Shown in pieces: positions 1 through 6,395 of a stretch of DNA of 7,051 nucleotides (position 1 is the first letter of the stretch; every line of letters starts with the position of its first letter). The translations under genes were made by a program, and so were the position numbers. The notes beneath the pieces are model-generated. The model made no database searches and was not told the origin of the DNA. It worked only from the letters and a program-made list of their open reading frames with translations. The stretch comes from Rhodococcus sp. IITR03 (GTDB lineage Bacteria; Actinomycetota; Actinomycetes; Mycobacteriales; Mycobacteriaceae), in assembly GCA_001017865.1 (NCBI GenBank), contig LATQ01000001.1, positions 2,932,913 to 2,939,963 of the forward strand, written 5' to 3'.

Positions 1-689
1 CGGTCCCGCTGGTTTGCACCTCGGGGGAACCGCGCCGCTGCCACCTATTTCGAGATCGCCGAGCGGCGGGTGCGGTTGCCACCGCGCCTCCCGCCGTTCC
101 CGGCACGTCCCCTTCCTCGGACGCCGCCCCTACCTCCGGCACTGCCCTTGCCTCCGGCACTGCCACTGCTCCCGCTGCGCGGACCACCCCGGTGCCGGAT
201 CGGCACGCACGTCGGCCCGCGTCGTGGTGCTCGACGAGGACGGCCGGTCCTGCTCCTGCGCGGACATGACCCCGCGGTGCCCGAGCGGCACTTCTGGTTC
301 ACGATCGGCGGCGCCGTCGAACCCGGCGAGGACCTGGCGACGGCCGCGCTCCGGGAGCTCGTCGAAGAGACCGGCCTGCGGGTCGAGCGCGACCTGCTGT
401 GCGGGCCGATGTGGCGGCGCGTGGCCGTCTTCCCGTTCAACGGTGAGGTCCTGCACTCGGAGGAGCTGTTCTTCGCGGTGCGAGTGCCGTCCTTCGAACC
501 CGCTGCGGACGGCTTCACCGATCTCGAGCGGAGCATGCGCCTCGAACATCGCTGGTTCGACGACGACGAACTGCAGGCGCTGGTGCGGTCCGGGAACCCG
601 GTCTACCCGAACGATCTGCCGAGCTCCTCGACGAGGCGCGGCAGGTCGCGACGCGGCGGCTCGAGCCGGAGATCCGCGCGATCCACTGA
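1..689 (+). CDS. Nudix hydrolase, 5' end outside window, frameshifted as sequenced
   Basis: Nudix enzymes hydrolyse nucleoside diphosphates linked to another group; the substrate here cannot be told. The Nudix box lies at 307-378 and fits GX5EX7REUXEEXGU: GGAVEPGE, then RELVEETGL. Before it come ARVVVLDEDGR and VLLLRGHDP, and after it a beta-rich stretch ending in LEHRWFDDDEL. No single frame covers the gene. Coding signal runs in frame 1 to about 70 (WFAPRGNRAAATYFEIAERR), frame 3 to about 205 (an Ala/Pro/Thr/Ser-rich linker), frame 2 to about 246, frame 1 to about 621, then frame 3 to the TGA at 687-689 (LLDEARQVATRRLEPEIRAIH). Each step fits loss of one base; 246-248 and 621/622 are clearest. 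The linker and upstream coding suggest a longer protein. From memory, M. tuberculosis Rv2609c at this spot is a Nudix protein with an N-terminal membrane part. The domain is certain; the N-terminal frames are inference. Confidence 0.87.
133..164 (+). repeat. 14-nt direct repeat in the Nudix gene linker
   Basis: CCTCCGGCACTGCC occurs at 133-146 and again, identical, at 151-164. The period is 18 nt, or six codons. In frame 3 it encodes two copies of a Thr/Ala-Ser-Gly-Thr-Ala unit inside a low-complexity Ala/Pro/Ser/Thr linker. It looks like slippage-type expansion of a flexible linker and not a regulatory element. Confidence 0.6.
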
Positions 690-732
690 ACTTTTGAACC
701 TTCCGGTCCGGCCGCGGGCGCCTTACGTGGAG

Positions 733-753
733 GTCCAGTTCGCGGAACTGGAC
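733..753. promoter_or_regulatory. perfect palindrome, candidate distal operator of pdxS
   Basis: Arms GTCCAGTTC (733-741) and GAACTGGAC (745-753) are perfect inverted repeats around GCG. The element starts 44 nt after the Nudix stop, so it could act as a terminator hairpin, but no T-run follows. The same half-site recurs 84 bp downstream at 817-836, about eight helical turns away, which favours a DNA-binding site. A smaller hairpin, GTTCC/GGAAC, follows at 755-769. A MocR-type PLP-responsive activator (PdxR) is the natural candidate at a pdxS promoter, but no such gene is in the window, so the regulator is inference. Confidence 0.5.
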
Positions 754-816
754 GGTTCCTCTCGGGAACGCGCAGGATCTCCAGTACCCGTTCGGAGAGT
801 GGACCGATGTGATGCA

Positions 817-836
817 GTCCAGTTGTTCTGAACTGG
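817..836. promoter_or_regulatory. second related palindrome, candidate proximal operator of pdxS
   Basis: GTCCAGTT (817-824), a 6-nt spacer GTTCTG, then AACTGG (831-836). The arms CCAGTT/AACTGG are perfect and repeat the half-site of the palindrome at 733-753, with a wider spacer. The element ends 4 nt before the proposed -35 hexamer at 841, the usual place for an activator. A lone TCCAGT half-site lies between the two palindromes at 780-785, and AGAGTGGACC at 796-805 resembles the Corynebacterium PdxR motif as I recall it (AAAGTGG…CTA). The repeats are seen directly; the activator role is inference. Confidence 0.5.
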
Positions 837-840
837 CTAT

Positions 841-868
841 GGGACCGGCTCGGCTGCGCCCCTAGGCT
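841..868 (+). promoter_or_regulatory. candidate promoter of pdxS
   Basis: GGGACC at 841-846 as -35 and TAGGCT at 863-868 as -10, with a 16-nt spacer. The -10 fits TANNNT and the -35 keeps the central GAC of TTGACA. Transcription would start near 875, giving a leader of about 63 nt. A weak -35 directly beside a palindrome is typical of activator-dependent promoters. No experimental support. Confidence 0.4.
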
Positions 869-937
869 GGGATCCGCTGTCCGTCGCCCGTGCGCCGGCA
901 GCTTTCGCCGATCCGTCCACCGAGGAGGACCCCCATC

Positions 938-1840
938 GTGACCAGCCCCGACACCGCCCCCGTCACCGGCACCGCCCGCGTCAAGCGCGGCATGGCCGAG
1001 ATGCTCAAGGGCGGGGTGATCATGGACGTGGTGACCCCCGAGCAGGCGAAGATCGCCGAGGACGCCGGCGCGGTGGCGGTCATGGCCCTCGAACGCGTGC
1101 CCGCCGACATCCGCGCGCAGGGCGGCGTGTCGCGCATGAGCGATCCCGACATGATCGACGGCATCATCGAGGCCGTCTCGATCCCCGTCATGGCCAAGGC
1201 GCGCATCGGCCACTTCGTGGAGGCGCAGATCCTGCAGGCCCTCGGGGTCGACTACATCGACGAGTCGGAAGTGCTCACCCCTGCCGACTACGAGAACCAC
1301 ATCGACAAGTTCGCGTTCACCGTGCCGTTCGTGTGCGGCGCCACGAATCTCGGTGAGGCACTGCGCCGTATCAACGAGGGCGCGGCGATGATCCGCTCCA
1401 AGGGCGAGGCCGGCACCGGCGACGTCTCGAACGCCACGACCCACATGCGCCGGATCCGCCAGGAGATCCGCCGCCTGACCTCGCTTCCCGAGGACGAGCT
1501 CTACGTCGCCGCCAAGGAACTGCAGGCCCCCTACGACCTCGTCGTCGAGGTCGCCCGGGCCGGCAAGCTGCCCGTCACCCTCTTCACCGCCGGTGGCATC
1601 GCCACCCCCGCCGACGCGGCGATGATGATGCAGCTCGGCGCCGAGGGCGTGTTCGTCGGCTCCGGAATCTTCAAGTCGGGCAACCCCGCCCAGCGTGCGG
1701 CCGCAATCGTCAAGGCCACTACCTTCCACGACGATCCGGATGTGCTCGCGAAGGTCTCGCGGGGCCTCGGCGAGGCGATGGTCGGTATCAACGTCGACGA
1801 GATCCCGCAGCCGCACCGGCTCGCCGAACGCGGCTGGTGA
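938..1840 (+). CDS. pdxS: pyridoxal 5'-phosphate synthase, synthase subunit PdxS
   Basis: PdxS condenses ribose 5-phosphate, glyceraldehyde 3-phosphate and ammonia into PLP in the cytosol; ammonia comes from PdxT. The protein is 300 aa, a normal length, and forms a TIM barrel in this family. Key residues are visible: Asp30 in GGVIMDVV, Lys87 in VMAKARIGH and Lys155 in RSKGEAGTG, matching the lysines that carry substrate intermediates in Bacillus PdxS, plus the phosphate-binding [13 protein letters not shown] (216-228) and [11 protein letters not shown] (237-247). The GTG at 938 is preceded by GAGGAGG at 922-928, 9 nt away; an upstream in-frame ATG at 890 has no such site. This gene is intact, unlike most of its neighbours. 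Its stop is 5 nt from the stop of the opposing phosphatase gene. Its partner pdxT lies 3 kb downstream, beyond the opposite-strand cassette and tesB. Confidence 0.98.
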   Translation: MTSPDTAPVTGTARVKRGMAEMLKGGVIMDVVTPEQAKIAEDAGAVAVMALERVPADIRAQGGVSRMSDPDMIDGIIEAVSIPVMAKARIGHFVEAQILQALGVDYIDESEVLTPADYENHIDKFAFTVPFVCGATNLGEALRRINEGAAMIRSKGEAGTGDVSNATTHMRRIRQEIRRLTSLPEDELYVAAKELQAPYDLVVEVARAGKLPVTLFTAGGIATPADAAMMMQLGAEGVFVGSGIFKSGNPAQRAAAIVKATTFHDDPDVLAKVSRGLGEAMVGINVDEIPQPHRLAERGW

Positions 1841-1845
1841 TCGTT

Positions 1846-3038
1846 CTACCGGGGTGCGTGCAGGGCGAGCAGGGCGACGTCGTCCTGCACGCCCCCGAGC
1901 GTCGCGAGCGCCTCGCGGACGGCTCCGACCGCTTCCGCCGCGCTCGTCGGCTTCGATGCGCGGACGTGGTCGAGGAGCCGGTCCTCCCCGAAGCGTTCGC
2001 GGGTCTCACCGGAGACGAGGGCCTCGGTCACCCCGTCGGTGTACAGCAGCAGCGTGTCGCCTGGTCGCAGCGCGAAGGTGTGCTCGACGAGCCGCGGCGT
2101 GGGCAGCATTCCGATCAGCTGTCCGCCGATCGTGGGGAGATAGTCGACGTTGCCGTTCGCGCGCACGAGGAGCGGCGGCGGATGCCACCCGAGGCGAGAC
2201 GGATGTCGACCCGTCCCGTGTCCGGATCGGGCGCGACCGTGCCGAAGGTGAGCGTGCAGAAGGGAGCTCGCGTCTCGCTGTCGCGTTCGTCGAGCAGGGT
2301 GGTGTTGAGCGTCCTGAGCGCCGCGGACGGGAACGTCTCGTAGACCGCCGCTGCACGCAGCGTGTAGCGGACGATCGACGTCACCGCCGCTGCGCGAGCA
2401 CCCTTTCCGCACACATCGCCGAGGAACAGCCCCCACGTGCCGGCGCGCGCGGGGAACAGGTCGTAGAAGTCGCCGCCGACCTCGTCGGGGGACGCGATGT
2501 GGTAGTACGCGTCGACCTCGAGTCCCGGTACCGCCGGCAGGCTCGGTGGAAGCAGGGTCGCCTGGAGCGTGGCGTTGATCGTGCGGAGCCGCTCACGCTC
2601 GAGTTCCGCCTCGCGACGGGCACGGAGCAGTTCCGTCTCGTAGGCGCGGCGCTCGCGGGCATCGAACAGCATCGTGCGGATCAGCGCGGGCCTGCCCTCG
2701 GCGTCCGGTTCGACCACCGAGGCGGCCAGGACCGGCAGCCGGGTCCGGTCGGCACGGACGAGTTCGAGGGCGATCCCGTTGATCTGGCCGTGCATGAGGA
2801 GGAGCGGCGCGTAGTGGGTCTCGTGGTAGATGCGGCCGCCCACGCTGAGCAGGTCCGAGAAGTACCGCTTGCCGACCAGTTCGTCGCTCGGGAACCCGAG
2901 CCAGTCCGTCAATGTCCGGTTCACCTCCGTGATCCGGCCGTCCGGGAGCGTCGTCAGGAATCCGCACGGCGCGTTGTCGTACAGCGCATCACCGTGTCGG
3001 ATACGGGGATCGAGGGTCCGATCGGTCGTCGCCGTCAC
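1846..3038 (-). CDS. rsbP: PAS domain + PP2C (SpoIIE-type) serine phosphatase, RsbP-like; one frameshift as sequenced
   Basis: This family dephosphorylates an anti-anti-sigma factor (RsbV type), releasing a stress sigma factor. With the frame restored it is 397 aa. Residues 18-125 are a PAS domain (DNAPCGFLTTLPDGRITEVN…WLGFPSDELVG); 128-160 are a charged helical linker, probably coiled coil; 165-395 are the phosphatase. All metal-binding acidic motifs are present: GGDFYD (Asp190, Asp193), GDVCGKG (Asp208), LYTDGVTEA (Asp335), QDDVALLAL (Asp386/387). One base is missing at about 2184-2186: RLASGG must join HPPPLLVRANG. The GTG start at 3038 overlaps the upstream hydrolase stop by 4 nt. PAS-PP2C next to an RsbQ-like hydrolase matches the B. 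subtilis energy-stress pair RsbQ–RsbP. No RsbV, RsbW or sigma gene is in view, so the target is unknown. Domain calls are secure; the RsbP role is inference from architecture and partner. Confidence 0.9.
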
Positions 3039-3854
3039 CCCGATCGGCGCGCGAACGCCGCGATCGCGGCTGCTGTCTCTTCGGGTGCGCTGAGCTGCGG
3101 TGCAGTGGCCGGTCGCGTTCAGGGTCACGAGTTCGCTCCCGGGGATCTGCTCGTGAACGAAGGCACCGACCTCGCGCGGAGCGATCGCATCGTGGGCGCA
3201 CTGGGCGACGAGCGTGGGCACCGACACCGCGGACAGATCGGAGCGGTTGTCGGCCAGGAAGGTCACCCGGGCGAAGACACGCGCCACCTCGGGATCCGTG
3301 CGGCAGAAGATCTCGCGAGTTCGTCGCCGAGCTCCGGCCGATCGGGATTGCCCATGATGACCGGCGCCATCGACTCGGTCCAGCCAGATAGTTCGCCTCG
3401 AGGGATTCGAGCAGCTCGTCGATGTCGTCGGCGCTGAACCCACCTCGGTAACCGGTGGCCGGATCGTCGATGAAGCACGGGGACGGTGCGAGCAGCACGA
3501 GACCGGAGAAGACCTCCGGGGCAGCCGCCGCCGCGAGGGCACCGATCGACGCGCTCACCGAGTGGCCGACGAAAAGCACCGGACCGAGATCCAGGCTCCG
3601 GCACAGGTCCACGACGTCCTCGGCGTAGGTCTCCATCCGCGAATAGCGCTGGGAGTCCCAGGCGGTCGCATCGGAACGCCCGGAGCCACGTGATCGAACC
3701 GCACCACCGTGAAGTCGGGTTCGAGCAGTGGGATCACCAGGCGCCACAGGTGCTGGTCGCAGCCGAAACCGTGCGCGAGGACGACCACCGGGCCCTCTCG
3801 GTTGCCCGTGATCGTCACGCTGTTCCTGCGCACCACATCGGTGACTTGTCGCAT
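3035..3854 (-). CDS. rsbQ: alpha/beta hydrolase of the RsbQ/KAI2/D14 family; several frameshifts as sequenced
   Basis: In B. subtilis RsbQ is needed for the phosphatase RsbP to respond to energy stress; plant relatives D14 and KAI2 are small-molecule receptors. With frames restored the protein is about 273 aa (B. subtilis RsbQ is 269). Alignment from memory is close throughout: LAHGFGCDQHLW, FDHVGSGRSD, YAEDVVDLC, FVGHSVSASIG, APSPCFIDDP, GNPDRPELGDEL, FCRTDPEVAR, HDAIAP, GHC. The triad is Ser99 (GHSVS), Asp223 (AHDAIAP) and His251 (GHC). Single bases are missing near 3685 (HVGSG), 3385 (YLGWT) and 3312 (ELARIFC). Near 3101 there is a net +1, or −2, before PQLSAPEETAAAIAAFARRSG. The ATG at 3854 has GGAGGGGG about 4 nt upstream on the − strand. 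The stop (3035-3037) overlaps the rsbP start, so translation is probably coupled. There is no signal peptide, consistent with a cytosolic signalling partner. Confidence 0.9.
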
Positions 3855-3995
3855 TGCACCCCCTCCGTTCTCCCGAGGGTGCCATATGCGCTACGCGATA
3901 GCATCCCGGTTTCCCCACCGCTTCCCGGGGACACGGCATTCGGTTCTCGTCCGTGCAGTTAGCCTTCTTGCGTACGGTGCACAGAAGGAGTTCCC
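3855..3995. promoter_or_regulatory. divergent intergenic region between rsbQ and tesB
   Basis: These 141 bp separate two divergent genes, so promoters for both should lie here. Ribosome sites are clear at both edges: GGAGGGGG before rsbQ on the − strand and AGAAGGAG (3983-3990) before tesB. For tesB the best -10-like hexamers are TAGCCT (3960-3965) and TACGGT (3973-3978), neither with a good -35. For rsbQ I see no convincing sigma-A hexamers, so an alternative sigma factor is possible but unproven. Confidence 0.35.
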
Positions 3996-4819
3996 ATGGC
4001 GAAGATCGAGCAGATCCTGGCGCTCGAACAGATCGAGAACGACATCTTCCGGGGGATAGCGACGGAGACGTTGCTGCCGCGGACGTTCGGTGGTCAGGTC
4101 GCCGGTCAGGCGCTCGTGTCGGCGGTCCGCACCGTCGATCCCGCATTCGGGGTCCACTCGCTGCACGGCTACTTCCTCCGCCCGGGGAACCCGACGATGC
4201 AGATCGTCTACCTCGTCGACCGGATCCGCGACGGCCGCTCCTTCTGCACCCGGCGCGTGACGGCCGTCCAGGACGGCAAGGCGATCTTCACCATGTCGGC
4301 GTCGTTCCACGTGCGCGACGAGGGGATCGAGCACCAGGACACGATGCCGCGGGTGCCGGCTCCGGAGGAACTGCCGACCCGGAGACCGTGGTCGACGACG
4401 CGACCCTGCTGTGGGCGAAGAAGGAATGGGCCGAATGGGACTTCCGGTTCGTTCCCCGCGACCGGATGGACTCGTCGAGCAGGATGGCTGCGCAGCAGCA
4501 GTTGTGGTTCAAGTCCCGCGAGATCCTCCCCGACGATCCGGTCTTCCACGTGTGCACGCTCGCGTACATGAGCGACATGACGTTGCTCGGCTCGGCGAGC
4601 GTCGGCCACGACGACGAAAGGACGCAGGGCGCATCCCTGGACCACGCGATGTGGTTCCTGCGCCCGTTCCGCGCCGACGACTGGCTGCTCTACGACCAGA
4701 CGTCACCCTCCGCCGGGCTGGGGCGCGCACTCACCCAGGGGCGGATCTTCGATCGCAACGGCAACATGGTCGCGGCGGTGGTGCAGGAAGGACTCACGCG
4801 GTACCTGCGCGAGTCCTGA
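3996..4819 (+). CDS. tesB: acyl-CoA thioesterase II (TesB family); one frameshift as sequenced
   Basis: TesB hydrolyses acyl-CoA to free acid and CoA in the cytosol. With the frame restored it is 274 aa, a double hot-dog protein of normal length. N-terminal hot-dog about 17-108 ([36 protein letters not shown]); C-terminal about 140-270 with [28 protein letters not shown] and VVQEGLTR, which supply the Asp/Thr/Gln active site (Asp216, Thr236, Gln264). One G is missing at 4376/4377: EELP runs into [13 protein letters not shown] only if CCGGAC is restored. AGAAGGAG at 3983-3990 sits 5 nt before the ATG. The gene lies 76 bp before pdxT and is probably cotranscribed with it; from memory a tesB gene holds the same place between pdxS and pdxT in M. 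tuberculosis (Rv2605c). The physiological substrate is unknown and a direct link to PLP synthesis is not evident. Confidence 0.95.
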
Positions 4820-4820
4820 A

Positions 4821-4848
4821 CGAGGACGTCCCCGACGAGGGCGTCCCC
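4821..4848 (+). repeat. short tandem direct repeat between tesB and pdxT
   Basis: CGAGGACGTCCCC (4821-4833) is followed by CGAGGGCGTCCCC (4836-4848): 12 of 13 bases identical, period 15. It starts 2 nt after the tesB stop and lies 47 nt before the pdxT start. The first copy contains the palindrome GGACGTCC. No T-run follows, so it is not a standard terminator. Function unknown. Confidence 0.5.
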
Positions 4849-4895
4849 ACAGAGTGCCTGCGCACCGGCGACCCCGAACGGACAGGCAGGCAACG

Positions 4896-5581
4896 GTGAC
4901 CATTTCTTCCCCCACGATCGGCGTCCTGGCATTGCAGGGCGACGTTCGCGAACACCGCAGCGCCCTCGAGGCGGCGGGCGCGCGGACGATCGCGGTGCGG
5001 CGCGAGCGCGAACTCGACGAGGTCGACGGCATCGTCCTCCCCGGTGGGGAGTCCACGACGGTCAGCCGCCTGTTGCGCGTGTTCGACCTGCTCGAGCCGT
5101 TGCGGACCCGATTGAAGGCGGGCCTGCCGCCTACGGTTCGTGCGCCGGCATGATCCTGCTCGCCTCCCGGGTGCTCGATACCACCGAGGACGCCGAACAC
5201 CTCGACGCCCTCGACATCGTGGTGCGCCGCAACGCCTTCGGCAGACAGGTCGACTCGTTCGAGACCGACCTGCCGATGACGGGTCTCGACGACGGGCCGG
5301 TGCGCGCGGTGTTCATCCGAGCCCCGTGGGTGGAGGAGGTCGGGCCCGACGTGGAGGTCCTGGCCACGGTTCCGGACGGGCCGGCAGCGGGCCGGGTGGT
5401 CGCGGTGCGTCAGGGCGGCGTGATCGCGACCTCCTTCCATCCCGAGATCACCGGCGACCACCGCGTGCACCGGCTGTTCGTGGAGACCGTGCGCTCGCGA
5501 CCCGACCTCGGGTGCGCCCGACGGCCTCGGCGACATGACGACACGGCCACCGTGCCGGTGGCTCATACCGGGAGCGAGTAG
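4896..5581 (+). CDS. pdxT: pyridoxal 5'-phosphate synthase, glutaminase subunit PdxT; one frameshift as sequenced
   Basis: PdxT is a class I glutamine amidotransferase that frees ammonia from glutamine and channels it to PdxS. With the frame restored it is 228 aa. Visible motifs: [13 protein letters not shown] (8-20), LPGGESTT (48-55, oxyanion region), [12 protein letters not shown] with the nucleophile Cys83, [13 protein letters not shown] (111-123), FIRAPWVE (140-147), and [11 protein letters not shown] with His182 and Glu184. One G is missing at 5129/5130, just before the Cys83 codon (5141-5143): GLP must join AYGSCAG by restoring GCCGGC. The GTG start follows a weak AGGCAGG (4884-4890) and gives the family-typical N-terminus; no better start is in frame. 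The family is usually near 190-200 aa, so about 28 C-terminal residues after [10 protein letters not shown] are extra, Arg-rich and not conserved as far as I know. They may be real or reflect another undetected shift. Confidence 0.94.
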
Positions 5582-5584
5582 AAT
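5579..5584 (+). promoter_or_regulatory. candidate -10 element for yebC
   Basis: TAGAAT matches TATAAT at five of six bases and its first three bases are the pdxT stop codon. The 16-18 nt window upstream holds only weak -35 candidates (CGGTGG, GGTGGC). Start of transcription would be near 5591, about 53 nt before the yebC ATG. It suggests that yebC can be transcribed separately from pdxT. Confidence 0.4.
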
Positions 5585-5643
5585 CGACGCTCCGACCTGT
5601 CGGTTGACGCCGACCACACTTCGCCGGAAGGGGCTCGAAGCGA

Positions 5644-6395
5644 ATGAGCGGCCACTCCAAATGGGCCACCACCAAGCACAAGAAGGCGGTCATCGACGCC
5701 AAGCGCGGCAAGATGTTCGCGAAGCTCATCAAGAACATCGAGGTGGCGGCTCGGACCGGCGGTGGCGACCCGGCGGGTAACCCGACCCTGTTCGACGCCA
5801 TCCAGAAGGCGAAGAAGAGCTCGGTCCCGAACGACAACATCGAGCGTGCCCGCAAGCGCGGCGGCGGTGAGGAAGCCGGCGGTGCCGACTGGCAGACCAT
5901 CACCTACGAGGCTACGGCCCCAACGGTGTCGCGCTGCTCATCGAGTGTCTGACCGACAACCGCAACCGCGCCGCCGGCGAGGTCCGCACGGCGATGACCC
6001 GCAACGGCGGCAACATGGCCGATCCGGGTTCGGTGGCCTACCTGTTCACCCGCAAGGGTGTCGTCGTGCTCGAGAAGAACGGCCGCTCCGAGGACGAGAT
6101 CCTCGAGGTCGTCCTCGAAGCGGGTGCCGAGGAGATCAACGATCTCGGCGACTCCTTCGAGATCGTCTCCGAGGCGTCCGACCTGATCGCCGTGCGTACG
6201 GCTCTCGTCGACGCCGGCATCGACTACGACTCGGCCGACCCCGATTTCCGGGCGTCCGTCGAGGTGCCCGTCGACGCCGAGGGTGCACGCAAGGTCATGA
6301 AGCTGGTCGACGCGCTCGAGGACTGCGACGACGTGCAGAACGTCTACACGAACGTCGACATCCCCGACGACGTACTCGCCGAACTCGACGCCTGA
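5644..6395 (+). CDS. yebC: YebC/PmpR family protein; one frameshift as sequenced
   Basis: The family comprises conserved cytosolic proteins described as DNA-binding regulators (PmpR) and, in more recent work, as factors easing ribosome stalling at proline-rich stretches. With the frame restored it is 250 aa, the usual length. Landmarks: the invariant N-terminus [14 protein letters not shown] and [75 protein letters not shown], and the C-terminal [12 protein letters not shown]. One G is missing at 5910/5911: TYEG-YGPNG is recovered by GAGGGCTAC. Without it the frame stops at 5952. The ATG at 5644 has GGAAGGGG at 5626-5633, 10 nt upstream. It lies 62 bp after pdxT and 196 bp before ruvC, the common yebC–ruvC order. 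The family is certain; the function in this organism is inferred. Confidence 0.96.

Noticed and set aside
733..753. A classical intrinsic terminator for the Nudix gene
   Set aside because: The stem is good but GGTTCC follows in place of a T-run, and the half-site recurs near the pdxS promoter. Termination remains possible but was not called.
825..833. A LexA-like site (GTTC T GAAC) in the pdxS promoter
   Set aside because: The order of half-sites is reversed and the spacing is 1 nt instead of 4, unlike the true SOS box at 6501-6516.
690..937. A riboswitch ahead of pdxS
   Set aside because: I see no TPP, glutamine or other known riboswitch core. The structured parts are short palindromes better explained as protein-binding sites, and most lie upstream of the proposed transcription start.
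515..1816. A 433-codon − strand open frame antisense to pdxS
   Set aside because: pdxS on the + strand is unambiguous and intact. The antisense product is a His/Asp/Gly-rich low-complexity string typical of a shadow frame.
1695..3437. A 580-codon + strand open frame across the rsbQ–rsbP cassette
   Set aside because: It is antisense to two well-recognised genes, very rich in Arg and Gly, has no recognisable domain and overlaps the end of pdxS. Long open shadows are normal at this GC content.
3996..6395. tesB, pdxT and yebC as real pseudogenes or programmed frameshift genes
   Set aside because: Each shift is one missing base in a G/C run, and full-length conserved protein resumes immediately. 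There is no slippery heptamer or stimulatory structure. Simultaneous loss of several housekeeping genes is much less likely than sequence error.
5994..6395. A separate 133-aa gene for the C-terminal half of YebC
   Set aside because: It begins at an internal ATG within conserved YebC sequence ([12 protein letters not shown]) and has no ribosome site. It is the second half of one frameshifted gene.
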